Part shown: one piece after another, positions 17,476-26,323 of the stretch | How positions within the stretch are numbered: the first letter of the stretch is position 1 | How the letters are laid out: every line of letters begins with the position of its first letter | DNA from: JBEKCD01 sp050015055 | GTDB taxonomy: Archaea; Thermoproteota; Bathyarchaeia; Bathyarchaeales; Bathycorpusculaceae | Reading direction: 5' to 3' | Assembly (NCBI GenBank): GCA_050015055.1 | Contig: JBEKCD010000003.1 | Coordinates: 62,001-126,000, forward strand | Length of the DNA: 64,000 nt | Position numbers and translations under genes: made by a program | The notes under the pieces: model-generated | What the model saw: the letters and a program-made list of their open reading frames with translations, nothing else | What the model was told of the DNA's origin: nothing | The model's database searches: none

Positions 17476-17776
17476 ACATGGTTATTGCTTATACCATGAT
17501 GAGGTTGTTACAGATAGTTTATGTGCTTACAAAGATCAACGGTGCTTGCGCTGCGATTATTTAATTCGCAAATCCAAGTACGTGACAGTTGAAGAAGCTG
17601 CAGAATTGCTTGGGAAATCGCAAGGAACCATTAGAGCATGGATTAAAAAAGGAAAATTGAAGGCAGAGAATTACGAGTTTGCTAACAAATACTCCCATAA
17701 AACATATCACTATACGGTATATTTCATAGAGCGAGAGAGCCTCAAAGGACTGAAGAAACCTAAAAAAGCTAATTGA
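17462..17776 (+). CDS. zinc-finger plus MerR/excisionase-type HTH protein
   Basis: About 104 aa. The N-terminal third has paired Cys/His (CLYHDE, SLCAYKDQRCLRCDYL) likely binding zinc. It is followed by an excisionase-like helix-turn-helix KYVTVEEAAELLGKSQGTIR AWIKKGKLKA and a wing. This is a plausible excisionase (recombination directionality factor) or repressor of the element. The ATG at 17462 follows AGGAAG by about 12 nt; a GTG at 17450 overlaps that site and is less likely. The gene fills the space between the GC tracts at 17376 and 17790. Confidence 0.65.
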   Translation: MRLVEHGYCLYHDEVVTDSLCAYKDQRCLRCDYLIRKSKYVTVEEAAELLGKSQGTIRAWIKKGKLKAENYEFANKYSHKTYHYTVYFIERESLKGLKKPKKAN

Positions 17777-17818
17777 AATTGCATAGGGAGCGCGCGCTAA
17801 GACAGGCTAGTGCTTTCA

Positions 17819-18157
17819 TCATTTCACATTAATTTTAAGCAGGATTGCCAGCACGATAGAGATAATGGTTGAGGCTATCGCCCAGACCACAGCTACGAAA
17901 GTAGGATATCTCTCTAGTCTTCCTAAGACTCTTTGAATAGGACCCATTATCTCTCCAAACAGTTTAGCTTCGTGGATTAAGTCATTAAGTGCGAAGAATA
18001 CGGTAGTATCTTGGTTGTGAACGAAGGCTAAGGCAAAACGTGTAAACATTCCGACAGTATCTTGAGTTGAAAACAGAAGCATTCGTTTGATTGATTTGCT
18101 TCCATTTTCAAGATAATCGATTTTTGGCAATTTCCAATTTCGGTTACCACGCGGCAC
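17819..18157 (-). CDS. small C-terminally membrane-anchored protein
   Basis: 112 aa from a GTG start, unrecognised. One clear transmembrane helix near the end (FVAVVWAIASTIISIVLAILL), so most of the protein is probably cytosolic. The same frame continues upstream of the GTG with YCVKCF and PAGC, a possible zinc knuckle, back to a stop, with no ATG; the true start may have been lost. Function unknown. Confidence 0.45.
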   Translation of the reverse strand: MPRGNRNWKLPKIDYLENGSKSIKRMLLFSTQDTVGMFTRFALAFVHNQDTTVFFALNDLIHEAKLFGEIMGPIQRVLGRLERYPTFVAVVWAIASTIISIVLAILLKINVK

Positions 18158-18500
18158 AAAGAAAATGCATCCAGCAGGTATTGTTCTGAAGCACTTGACG
18201 CAATACGTTGGTCAATGTCATGGTTGAGATAGAGTGAAAGGGAAGCAGCTAAGCCGCCAGGCAACGCCAAAATGCCTAGTCATTCATTAACAAATGTCGC
18301 GCTGATCATGCACGAATCCTGTCTTCAATTGAGGGATATCCATAGTAGAAGGTCATTTTGTCTCTCAGTTCATTTCTTGTTCTGATTGCAGCGTGCGCCA
18401 TCGTTCCAAAATGAGAGGTATCAAAATACAGCCAGAGACTTTATGACTTAAATCGTGAAACTGTGTTTCAATGACATCTGGGCGTTCACTCCCTCTTTAT
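18158..18500. other. intergenic stretch
   Basis: About 340 nt between the membrane protein gene and the HAD gene; the first 60 nt may belong to the 5' end of the former. No other gene seen. Confidence 0.3.
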
Positions 18501-19382
18501 CTAACCTACTCTCTTAGACCTATCACTAATATCTAGCGCGACTCTTTCCACCTGCAGTCTGAGATTTACATAGAGGTCAGTTCCTTCTCCATATTCAGGT
18601 AGGTAGGGACCCAAAGTTGCTCGTTCTCCCTTAGCGATGGCCCATGCCCTCCATTTGTCCACAACAAGTTCCTCGGCCTTCTTCTCATATTTCAATACGC
18701 CAATCGTTTTCCCGCCGTACTGCTGTACAGCCGAAAAGCAAGGAATATCCGTAGGACCATCGCCTACGTAAATCATATTAGGAAAGGGTATTCGCCGCTG
18801 CTCCTTAGCCTTGACATCATTCACGCGATACGGGTTGCGACGTAGCTCGGTTCCGCTAATCCCTTTATTGATAGCATATAGAAACTTTGTCTTCTCGGTG
18901 AAAGTCACAATACTCTTGACAACTAGGCTACCCTTTCTTTCATCAAAAGTGCATCCAAAAATGTCCTTCATCTCACTGGATATTGTAGTTCCGCGAATTA
19001 TCTCCTCAAATCCCCCACTTATAATGTAAAACTCCATTTGAATAAAGGCCTCCGAGAACTCCTTCCTTCCATTCACAAAGGATCTTAACCGTCCGAATAA
19101 ATCCTGCACTCCAGTAAAGAGGTGGACTTTCCTTCCTAAATCTCTGAGATCTTGGTTTGCGATCTTTCGCTTAGCTTTCTTGAGTCGTGCCAGAATCAGA
19201 TCGATAGAAGCTAGAGGAGGATCCCACCCTTTCGTAACCAATCTTTTTACATCCTTATTCCAAAAATCCAAGATGTCTTTTTCATGCATCCCAAAATATT
19301 CTTTCAGAAATAGGTTTGTAGTATCCTCTCCGAGTGTGTCGTCAAAATCACAGATTATTGCTATAACATTAGATGCCGACAT
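18501..19382 (-). CDS. HAD-superfamily phosphatase-like protein
   Basis: A 293 aa HAD hydrolase. Motif I is IICDFDDTLGED at the N-terminus (nucleophile DxD), motif II FYIISGG in the middle, and motif IV VGDGPTDIPCF near residue 220. A helical cap lies between motifs I and II. The substrate is unknown; small phosphoesters are usual. The ATG at 19382 is chosen because GGAGAG precedes it; an upstream ATG (19409) would begin within a GCGCGC tract at 19402-19407. The DxD, SGG and GDGxTD motifs suggest an active enzyme. Confidence 0.8.
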   Translation of the reverse strand: MSASNVIAIICDFDDTLGEDTTNLFLKEYFGMHEKDILDFWNKDVKRLVTKGWDPPLASIDLILARLKKAKRKIANQDLRDLGRKVHLFTGVQDLFGRLRSFVNGRKEFSEAFIQMEFYIISGGFEEIIRGTTISSEMKDIFGCTFDERKGSLVVKSIVTFTEKTKFLYAINKGISGTELRRNPYRVNDVKAKEQRRIPFPNMIYVGDGPTDIPCFSAVQQYGGKTIGVLKYEKKAEELVVDKWRAWAIAKGERATLGPYLPEYGEGTDLYVNLRLQVERVALDISDRSKRVG

Positions 19383-19520
19383 GTTCTCTCCATCGCAACC
19401 TGCGCGCACCTGATACTGAAGATTAAACCGTTAGTTCTAAAGGTTTATGAATTACAAATCAATAGCCCAGCTATGCGTTCACCATTGATTTCTTTTCGCA
19501 GGGTACGGATTGAGCCATAA

Positions 19521-19688
19521 ATGCATCTGAGAATCTGTAGAAAGTGGGTCGAAAAAATCCTCGGCGACGCCAAACTCGCCCGAAAACTTGGAAGAATCCC
19601 CGAATCAAACACCGACGATGCTAGAATAATCATCGCTGAAACCGTCGGAAGCTACATCAAACAACTAAAAGATTCAACAATAGGATGA
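19521..19688 (+). CDS. small hypothetical protein, 55 aa
   Basis: Open frame of 55 codons starting MHLRICRKWVEKILGD and ending AETVGSYIKQLKDSTIG; amphipathic and basic, codon use like real genes. Function unknown. Upstream has no clear binding site, and it may be the 3' remnant of a longer gene. Confidence 0.35.
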   Translation: MHLRICRKWVEKILGDAKLARKLGRIPESNTDDARIIIAETVGSYIKQLKDSTIG

Positions 19689-19896
19689 GATATGTGAATG
19701 GCCCCCCTTGGCAACCATGAGTAGTCATCATCTCGATTAGTTACAAGTCCACGTTGCAATGATATTGCTTGCGATTTCCGTCCCACTATAACCGCATGTT
19801 TCCTAAAGTAGATTGAGACCGTTCAAGCTTATCGACAAAAGTTGAGTTACGCAAAGCAGAAAAGTGAAATGCAACATACCAACATTGGGGTTGGAG

Positions 19897-21351
19897 ATGA
19901 CAAGTGTTACATTTTACGGCGGCGTGAACGAGATTGGTGGCAATAAGATTCTCGTTGAAGACAAGGGAACAAGGATTTTCCTGGATTTTGGAATGAGTTT
20001 TGGCACTGTAAACAAATATTTTTCGGAGTTTTTGCAACCAAGAAAATGTAACGGGTTAGGAGATTTCATAGAGTTCGGATTTATTCCGGATCTAAAAGGT
20101 CTCTATCGCCAAGATTTCCTAAAACACATGGGACGACCGGCGGAAGACCTAGAAATTCAAGGATTACTTTTGTCTCATGCCCATGCCGACCACGCATCGT
20201 ACATAAATCACCTTCGCGAAGACTTGGAAATTCACTGTTCAGAAGAAACGTATCACATACTCAAGGCTCTAAATGACACATCAAGGGGCAGTTTCAATGA
20301 CATCACAGACATGGCAGTATGCTTTGAAACACATATCGGCAAAAAAGGAGAAACAGTACGTTCAAAGGACATCATGGTTGACCGCAAGTATATACCGTTC
20401 AAGTTCAAGGAGAAATTTCAGATTGACGATATAGTAGTCGAACCCTACAGAGTTGACCATTCACTATCCGGAGCAACAGGCTACATCATCCACACTTCTT
20501 CAGGAACGATTGTCTATACTGGAGATTTTCGTTTTCATGGTCGCAGAGAAAAGGAAACTGTAGAATTTACGGAAGCCTGCAAGAATACGAAGCCAGACTT
20601 GCTGATAATAGAAGGCACAAGGGTCATGGAGGAAAGTTCAAAAAAGGAATCAGAAGTAGAAGACGAGATTTGTGGTATTTCTTCCAAAGCAGCCGGTCTT
20701 TCCGTCTGCAATTGGTCGATAAGAGACACCGATAGAATGCTCTCCTTTCTGAACGCAGCTAAGAAATTGGACAAGAAACTCGCGATATCTCTCAAACAGG
20801 CATATTTGTTGGAACAACTATCTATGTGCCATGACAGCATAGCTCCAAGAATCGCTGACGATAACATAGAGCTATATGCAAACAGAAAAAGTTGGGGTGT
20901 AATAGGGGACAAAGATTGGTGTGAAAAGATGCGTGATGAGGATTATGATTCCTGGGAGCGTCCCTATCTTGACAGGGCAATCTGTCACAAAGATTTGCGC
21001 GACCATCAGCACGATTATCTAATGTTCTGCAGCAACTTTGACCTCAAGGAACTCATTGACATCAAGCCCACAGAAGGTTCTGTCTACATCAAGTCTGTGT
21101 GCGAACCTTTCGATGCAGAAATGGAGATTGACTGGGAGAGAATAGAAAACTGGATAAAACATTTTGACATGAATATCAGCTCAACCCACGTTTCCGGGCA
21201 TGCCTCAGGTCTTCAACTTAAGGAATTTGTAGAGCAAATCAACCCAAAAACCATAATTCCCATTCATACTGAAAGCGCAAAAACCTATGAAAAATGGTCA
21301 AAGACAGTTCACGTTCTGAAAGGAGCAGGCGAGAGTTACAACATGAACTAG
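19897..21351 (+). CDS. RNase J-like MBL/beta-CASP hydrolase
   Basis: About 484 aa, metallo-beta-lactamase plus beta-CASP fold, as in archaeal and bacterial RNase J exoribonucleases. Motifs: FLDFGMSFG, SHAHADHASYI (about 92-102, HxHxDH), VDHSLSGATGY, YTGDFRFHG, the beta-CASP IEGTRV and ISLKQAY, and near the end HVSGHASG and IIPIHTES. The order is complete, so an active Zn-dependent nuclease is likely. The ATG at 19897 gives MTSVTFYGGVNEIGGNK, the standard N-terminus; a GGAG touches the start. It differs from chromosomal RNase J by its place in a mobile region; role in defence or element RNA control is inference. Confidence 0.8.
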   Translation: MTSVTFYGGVNEIGGNKILVEDKGTRIFLDFGMSFGTVNKYFSEFLQPRKCNGLGDFIEFGFIPDLKGLYRQDFLKHMGRPAEDLEIQGLLLSHAHADHASYINHLREDLEIHCSEETYHILKALNDTSRGSFNDITDMAVCFETHIGKKGETVRSKDIMVDRKYIPFKFKEKFQIDDIVVEPYRVDHSLSGATGYIIHTSSGTIVYTGDFRFHGRREKETVEFTEACKNTKPDLLIIEGTRVMEESSKKESEVEDEICGISSKAAGLSVCNWSIRDTDRMLSFLNAAKKLDKKLAISLKQAYLLEQLSMCHDSIAPRIADDNIELYANRKSWGVIGDKDWCEKMRDEDYDSWERPYLDRAICHKDLRDHQHDYLMFCSNFDLKELIDIKPTEGSVYIKSVCEPFDAEMEIDWERIENWIKHFDMNISSTHVSGHASGLQLKEFVEQINPKTIIPIHTESAKTYEKWSKTVHVLKGAGESYNMN

Positions 21352-21490
21352 TTCATTGAGCGCGCGTAAACAAGTTTAACACTAATTAAATTGTACCTTT
21401 AATGGATTCTGCTATTTCTTTACATTCGCGCGCGCGAACTTCGTTTGAGTTCTGAGATGCGGCATAGATATCAGATATTCAAAGCGAACT
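21352..21490. other. spacer with two GC tracts
   Basis: GCGCGCG at 21360-21366 and CGCGCGCGCG at 21427-21436 lie between the converging RNase J-like and ABC-3C genes, 60 nt apart. Either could form a hairpin or Z-DNA; no T-tract of a classical terminator follows. Confidence 0.4.
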
Positions 21491-23338
21491 CTACAACGGG
21501 TAAAATCCATATCTTCCTATCTTTTCATTCTTTGAAAAGTGCACAAAGTTAATTTTGCTTCTTACATCTTCTGGCGGGTCTTTGTTTTCAATAACTATTA
21601 TCTGGAATTTGTTGATGTCTTGCAAGCTAGCCAATGACTCATAAAACCTATTCTGAATCTCCTCCGGAAGCCTCTCTTCTTTCTCTCCACCTTCCCTTCC
21701 TAGATCCCGTTCTTTGTACTGAGTCAGGGGCGAATCTAAAACAAGAAAATTAGGATGTTTTAGGTTGTGCTTGAGACAATACAGCAGCACTGCAATCATG
21801 AAGCCAGACAGATATATTGCTCGATATCCTTTCCCCGAATTACTTCTCTTTTCACCATTAATTTCTATGTCATTGGTTGATGGGTCATAATAGATCTTTT
21901 CACACTCGATGCCCCAAGAGACAAAGACATTTTTCACTTCGTTTGAAAGTTCTGAGTATACTTGCTCAGGCATTATTTTTTCAGGTGCCCTCTCTTGTTT
22001 CTCTTGAAGCTTTTCATAGTAATAAGACAAATCTCTCTTGAGTTCAATTACTTGCGATTCTACTAGGCTGATCTGAGCCTTTTCGTCTCTCAATTTCAGG
22101 AAACTATTCAGATGTTCTGCATGGGTTTCGTGAATCGGTTTCAACTTGTCCGAAATGAATTTGTCGATTTTTTCAAACTCTTCTCGCTTATCATTGACGT
22201 CGGACCTAAGTCCTTCTATCTTTTCGTTCAACTCACCTATTGTTTCAATCAATTCTCCCTTTTTTTGTTCTATCTTCGAAAACTCACTTCTAACTGAAGC
22301 CAGGAAATCGACCTGTTCCGTATAAGGTTCCAATATTCTTTGATCAATGAGGCTGTTACAAAGAGGGCAATTTACCTCCTTAAGTTGGTCAAGCCCTTGT
22401 TTACCTTCATTTATGAATTCCAATCTGTTTAAATCGCTCGAATAGTGTTGATTCAATAATTCAAACCTCTTTTTTATCTCCTCGTTCTGGGATAAGGCGG
22501 ACTTGAGTTGATCTAACTGTGACCAAGCAAGTGCTCTTTTGTTCTCTTCTGCCGATAATTCTTTATGCGCTTCCTCAACGATGTCTAAAAGCTTCTGAAT
22601 TTGAACATTTATCTCCTGATCCGTCAAAGCGTCTGAATGCTTCTTGGTTTCCAGCAAGAACTTTTGCTTGGATTCCATTTCCTCTTTTATGAGTTCGATT
22701 TTTCCTTTTATTCTACTCTTGAAGAGTTCAGGATTTTCTATAGACTCCAATTCATCATCGTCTTCGCCCGTTAGAAGCAATTTGAATAGTGATTTGTTCG
22801 CAGTTTCCTCAGTTTTCTGTCCACTGTAGATAGGTGATTGTTTTTCTATTATTCTGGTTTCGCTGACTAAACAGAATCCTGCCAGGTCACGGAAGCTTAG
22901 GCTTTTTGTTTCATTTAGGTTATTTTTCTTTAGTCTTTTTCCATCCATTCTGATGAGCTTCAATAGGAAAACAGAGATATTATTGTCATTCTTTTCACTG
23001 TGATATGTCGAAAGTCTTCGTGCCCCGGTTTGATCAAATCTCTCAAATTCACACTCGGCGACATAAATTGAATTATCGTTGAATTGTCTGTTCAAAGTAT
23101 ATGTGTGGCCATCAAAAGTTCTTATCTCTGCTCGGATCTTTTCGTAACCCTCAGCTTGCTTAATCTTCTTTGGTTCTTCTCTTGCACCCAAAATGTAGTC
23201 TATACAGTCGATCAGATACGATTTTCCTGTATCAGATGCTCCGGTTACAACGTTTAGTCCAGTCTTGAAGCTAATTTCTGCAGGTGGTTTGCCTGTTCCA
23301 AGCGCTGCAATTCTGGTGAAGTATATCCCGTTAGGCAT
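21491..23338 (-). CDS. ABC-3C-type SMC-like ATPase (DUF3732)
   Basis: About 615 aa, the ATPase of a three-component ABC-3C-type conflict system. From an early strand FTRIAALGTG comes a Walker A GASDTGKS (39-46 when counted from the longer start at 23356), then two coiled-coil arms with a central CPLCNSL zinc-hook motif (about 340-350), an ABC signature-like SGKGYRAIYLSG region, Walker B NFLVLDSPL (about 545) and a late H-loop region IVIENKD. Family: DUF3732-type. The next gene upstream overlaps it by 8 nt; a start 18 nt upstream (23356) is also possible. The three genes form one operon. Role: probably anti-phage or anti-plasmid sensing. Confidence 0.75.
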   Translation of the reverse strand: MPNGIYFTRIAALGTGKPPAEISFKTGLNVVTGASDTGKSYLIDCIDYILGAREEPKKIKQAEGYEKIRAEIRTFDGHTYTLNRQFNDNSIYVAECEFERFDQTGARRLSTYHSEKNDNNISVFLLKLIRMDGKRLKKNNLNETKSLSFRDLAGFCLVSETRIIEKQSPIYSGQKTEETANKSLFKLLLTGEDDDELESIENPELFKSRIKGKIELIKEEMESKQKFLLETKKHSDALTDQEINVQIQKLLDIVEEAHKELSAEENKRALAWSQLDQLKSALSQNEEIKKRFELLNQHYSSDLNRLEFINEGKQGLDQLKEVNCPLCNSLIDQRILEPYTEQVDFLASVRSEFSKIEQKKGELIETIGELNEKIEGLRSDVNDKREEFEKIDKFISDKLKPIHETHAEHLNSFLKLRDEKAQISLVESQVIELKRDLSYYYEKLQEKQERAPEKIMPEQVYSELSNEVKNVFVSWGIECEKIYYDPSTNDIEINGEKRSNSGKGYRAIYLSGFMIAVLLYCLKHNLKHPNFLVLDSPLTQYKERDLGREGGEKEERLPEEIQNRFYESLASLQDINKFQIIVIENKDPPEDVRSKINFVHFSKNEKIGRYGFYPL

Positions 23339-23837
23339 CGCTATCATCCAACTCATCGTATATGACAGAGAACTCGCTTCCCCATTTTCCTATGTTTGAT
23401 TCGATAAGTTGAGCGAGTCGTTTATCATCGAAATCGTCGAAATTCGAGCAGAGCCAATCAGCTCTCTCCTTCAATTGCTTCGAATAGACCGATTCAAAAT
23501 ACTTCGCAAAAGACTCAGTATTGTCGTTTCTCTTATATTGGATGCCATCTTCTTTAGAATACTCCACCCCAATCAAACCCTTCAGCAAGAGCAACATCAG
23601 CCCTTTCTTGACGACGTCTCTGTTAACCAACATTTCGCAAGACCTCCTCGGCAAGTCAGCGTGAATGCTTTTAGGCGAATCTGGAATGTCGGCCGAATGG
23701 ACTAGCAAATAGTTGTAGTAAATCAAACGTTGCAAATCCAAAGGCCGAGAAGTTCTGTTAAGGACAAAGATGAGCCTCAAAGCAATTTCCAAAGGGGAAT
23801 TAAAGACAAAATTCTTGCTTCCAGTTACTTCTTCCAT
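23331..23837 (-). CDS. ABC-3C middle component
   Basis: A 168 aa helical protein between nuclease and ATPase. Visible are LEIALRLIFVLNRTSRPLDL, QRLIYYNYLLVHSADI, then LPRRSCEMLVNRDVVKKGLM and the winged-helix-like stretch KKGLMLLLLKGLIGVEYSKE. This matches the small middle component (MC) of ABC-3C systems, which is thought to link ATPase and effector. It overlaps the nuclease gene upstream (23825-23837) and the ATPase downstream. Assigned mostly by operon position and helical pattern. Confidence 0.65.
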   Translation of the reverse strand: MEEVTGSKNFVFNSPLEIALRLIFVLNRTSRPLDLQRLIYYNYLLVHSADIPDSPKSIHADLPRRSCEMLVNRDVVKKGLMLLLLKGLIGVEYSKEDGIQYKRNDNTESFAKYFESVYSKQLKERADWLCSNFDDFDDKRLAQLIESNIGKWGSEFSVIYDELDDSDA

Positions 23838-24865
23838 CTTATGTCCTCCCTCTCATTTGCCAGGTGATGACAAATACCTTTCCGATCTTTGATGTTAACT
23901 TCTGAACTTAGAGGATTATTCGGGCTTGTAATGAGGCTTTCTGCTCGTTTTAGAACCTTCTTTAGTCTTTCAAAACCGTTCTTTGCATCTTCTTGAATTT
24001 CATCAATGATTCCATAATAAAATTCGTCTTTCAGTTGTTCAAAACATTGCAGTTCTGGAGCGTAGGTTTCACGGGAAAATGCCGCCAGATACTCTGCTGA
24101 GTAAAAATACAACCTTTGGCGATTAAAGTCAAGCCACAATTTGGGGTCTGTCGCTTTCAGGTTTTTTGCATCTTCAATGTTCCTTCCAAGAAATTCTCCG
24201 TAGGCTTCGAGAATCTTCCCAATATAAGTCATTTCGTTTTCTTGAATTTCATCAGGTGCAGCAGTTATCAGTTTTCGTGGTCTGAAAAGTTTCCCAAACC
24301 ATTTGGTGTAATACGCCGTCTTCTTGAAGTCCTCAAGAAACTCTAATGGAGAGATGTAGCTAAATACAGAAAAATCTAGCTGATCGATGAAAGCCAACAA
24401 GTTACCTTTCAGTTCTACTCCTGAACTACTTATTTTGAATTGACAAATTTTCTCCCAGTTTGCTTTCAGTTCTTCCCTAAGGCCCTTTGATCCGGCAAGG
24501 AGATCTCTCGCCTGTGGTGACACACCTTGAGGAGATACAAAATAGTATTTCTTGGGAGTTGGATAATCGCCCTTAGAACAATGATAACAGCATTTTCCAA
24601 TTTCAAGCAAAACATCATGTTTGCTCAATTTTCTATCGTAGTGCTTGCACTGATAAACAAATGAGTCATTGTTATTATCCGTGCAAATAACATCTCGACC
24701 CTTGTCTCCAGGGCCTCCGAGTTTTTCCACTTTAACGTATTTACTCTGCAGAGAGGCGCTTTGCCATTCTTCGATCATAGTCTCATAGTCATCTTCGCTA
24801 AAGACTTGAAGAATCCTGATAGGGTCAAGAGTCGTCACAAAGATGAATTTTTCGTTATCGGTCAT
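23825..24865 (-). CDS. ABC-3C effector with Mrr-like PD-(D/E)XK nuclease domain
   Basis: A 346 aa protein. The N-terminal 100 residues have the Mrr-type nuclease pattern: GGPGDKGRDV with D58, then VYQCKHY with Q72-x-K74 (D...QxK variant), followed by KYYFVSPQGVS. The remaining 200 residues are helical and should be the conserved C-terminal domain of ABC-3C effectors. It is the first gene of the three-gene operon and overlaps the middle component by 13 nt. It is the probable toxic effector that cuts DNA when the system is triggered. Confidence 0.7.
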   Translation of the reverse strand: MTDNEKFIFVTTLDPIRILQVFSEDDYETMIEEWQSASLQSKYVKVEKLGGPGDKGRDVICTDNNNDSFVYQCKHYDRKLSKHDVLLEIGKCCYHCSKGDYPTPKKYYFVSPQGVSPQARDLLAGSKGLREELKANWEKICQFKISSSGVELKGNLLAFIDQLDFSVFSYISPLEFLEDFKKTAYYTKWFGKLFRPRKLITAAPDEIQENEMTYIGKILEAYGEFLGRNIEDAKNLKATDPKLWLDFNRQRLYFYSAEYLAAFSRETYAPELQCFEQLKDEFYYGIIDEIQEDAKNGFERLKKVLKRAESLITSPNNPLSSEVNIKDRKGICHHLANEREDIRWKK

Positions 24866-25052
24866 GTTTCTTCTGATTTGTTTTAAGGTTCAATAGTTTA
24901 TATTGTTTACCAATTTATCACAAAAGCGCACAAGTGGCTAACCCTAATCCAAAACGCAAGTAAAGATAGGACTGAAGCCCATCAGCAATTAGTCGGTTTC
25001 TATTCAGCAAGCACTGAGGTTAAGGAAATAAGAAGTTCTATTCGTTATTCTG
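24866..25052. promoter_or_regulatory. promoter region of the ABC-3C operon
   Basis: AT-rich sequence upstream of the minus-strand start at 24865; the stretch around 24880-24915 (on the minus strand TGATAAATTGGTAAACAATA) can hold the TATA box. No gene recognised. Confidence 0.35.
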
Positions 25053-25211
25053 TTAACTTGTCGGGGGTATATTCTGAAGGGACTGGGGTTTGAAGCGCGC
25101 GGCGCGCGCGTCTTTATCATACTCATCGTTGTTTGGATTTTCTTGGTCAGCATGATTGTCGTCATCATATTCCTCTTTGGTTTTGTCTGGGTCTCCATCT
25201 TTATGGCTCAT
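25053..25211 (-). CDS. small acidic ORF crossing a GC tract
   Basis: 52 codons starting MSHKDGDPDKTKEEYDDDNH, very acidic and without known family. Its last 20 codons run through the double tract at 25095-25110 (encoding RAA/ARAA) into other sequence. Similar in nature to the acidic ORF at 17290. Weak coding evidence. Confidence 0.25.
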   Translation of the reverse strand: MSHKDGDPDKTKEEYDDDNHADQENPNNDEYDKDARAARFKPQSLQNIPPTS

Positions 25212-25265
25212 ATTCATCATCACCAGACTTTGCGTGTTTCCTCTCTTAAGAACATTATGAACCAC

Positions 25266-25620
25266 GGATATTGTTAACTTACTAGGGATGACCTAGAGCT
25301 ATTTTTCTATATCCAGTATTCGCGAAAGAATCAAAGCTTCTTTATTATGCCTGAGTGCAATTGATCGGTTGGTTACTCGGGAATTATGTTACCTGTTTCG
25401 TCAATATGTGCTTCTTGCCAGTCGTATTTGTTTCGGGCTACTGCTTTTTTCATTGCATGGGAGTACCACAGATTATGAAAGAATGATCGCCATCATTCTT
25501 GCTGACACAACAGATACCTTGGCATATACGTGAGCGTGTTATAAACTCTTAAATATTAATACATTTACATTGGATAATGAGAATGTAAGGCAAGATAATG
25601 GGATGTAAGTGGATAATAAT
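25266..25620. other. intergenic stretch with a gene remnant
   Basis: About 355 nt upstream of the RHH gene. It contains the gene remnant at 25373-25488 and TATA-like AT stretches near 25545-25575. No intact gene. Confidence 0.35.
25373..25488 (-). pseudogene. C-terminal remnant of a small protein
   Basis: On the minus strand a short frame reads WRSFFHNLWYSHAMKKAVAR, continues to DWQEAHIDETGNIIPE and stops at 25373. It is preceded directly by a stop, so only the end of a gene is left. The family is not recognised. Confidence 0.35.
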
Positions 25621-25776
25621 ATGACAAGAAAACCAATCACCATAACCATCCCGCCAAAATGTTTAGAATGGCTCGATAAGCAAGTGGACAGCCGAAGATA
25701 CGACACACGTAGTCATGGTGTGGAATTGCTCATACTCGGCGAGATGAGAAAGGAAGAGGCTGATAAAAGTGAGTAG
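25621..25776 (+). CDS. ribbon-helix-helix protein, 51 aa
   Basis: ATG start; strand KPITITIPPKCLEWLDK followed by helix SRRYDTRSHGVELLILGEM: the usual CopG/RHH plan. Its stop overlaps the next start by 8 nt (25769). Lead gene of the RHH/HTH/PIN module and probably its DNA-binding repressor and antitoxin partner. Confidence 0.65.
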   Translation: MTRKPITITIPPKCLEWLDKQVDSRRYDTRSHGVELLILGEMRKEEADKSE

Positions 25777-26323
25777 CAACATGCTCAAAATAGTGGAAGA
25801 ATATATCGTTTCCTTACTTGGAATAAGGGAAAAGCCATGTCCCACTGTTTGGCATTTGCAGAAAGAGCTCTTTATTTTCACACAAATGAATCCCAAAGCA
25901 CAAAAGCTATTTAATTTTGTAAAACATTATGAAGGACCTTATTCTCAGGTATTGCAAGACTCGCTTAGAGAGCCAATGTACTATGAAGATGCCTTTCTTA
26001 CAAAATATAATGGCGAAATTTGCCTTACAAGCCAAGGCATTGAGACATTCAGCGACATAAAAGAGAAGCATGCTAACGATGAGAAATTTGCTCATCTTCT
26101 TCACTCCTTAAAACTTATTAGAGAAATTTATGAGAAATTGACAAAAGAAGAACTGCTGTTTCTAATCTACATTACATACCCTGAGTACATTGAGTTTTCA
26201 AACATTTACGATAGGATCGTCAAAAATCCAGAAAAGAGAAAGCAATTATGTGCGAGCTTGTTGAAAAAAGGGTTAATTACCATGGAAAGATACAAGGAAT
26301 TGATTGAGTGTGTCGTGGATTGA
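25769..26323 (+). CDS. Panacea/DUF4065-like helical protein, putative antitoxin
   Basis: 184 aa from GTG. The N-terminal half reads like the Panacea-type helical domain of antitoxins and phage proteins: LQKELFIFTQMNP, LFNFVKHYEGPYSQVLQDSL, MYYEDAFLTKYNGEICLTSQG. The C-terminal half is helical and charged. It starts inside the RHH gene end and its end overlaps the PIN gene (26304). In such arrangements the protein neutralises the toxin; the family identity is moderate, the role inferred from context. Confidence 0.55.
   Translation: MSSNMLKIVEEYIVSLLGIREKPCPTVWHLQKELFIFTQMNPKAQKLFNFVKHYEGPYSQVLQDSLREPMYYEDAFLTKYNGEICLTSQGIETFSDIKEKHANDEKFAHLLHSLKLIREIYEKLTKEELLFLIYITYPEYIEFSNIYDRIVKNPEKRKQLCASLLKKGLITMERYKELIECVVD

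Noticed and set aside
21427..21436. GC tracts as simple transcription terminators
   Set aside because: They are not followed by T runs as archaeal terminators are, and several lie before genes or inside broken frames.
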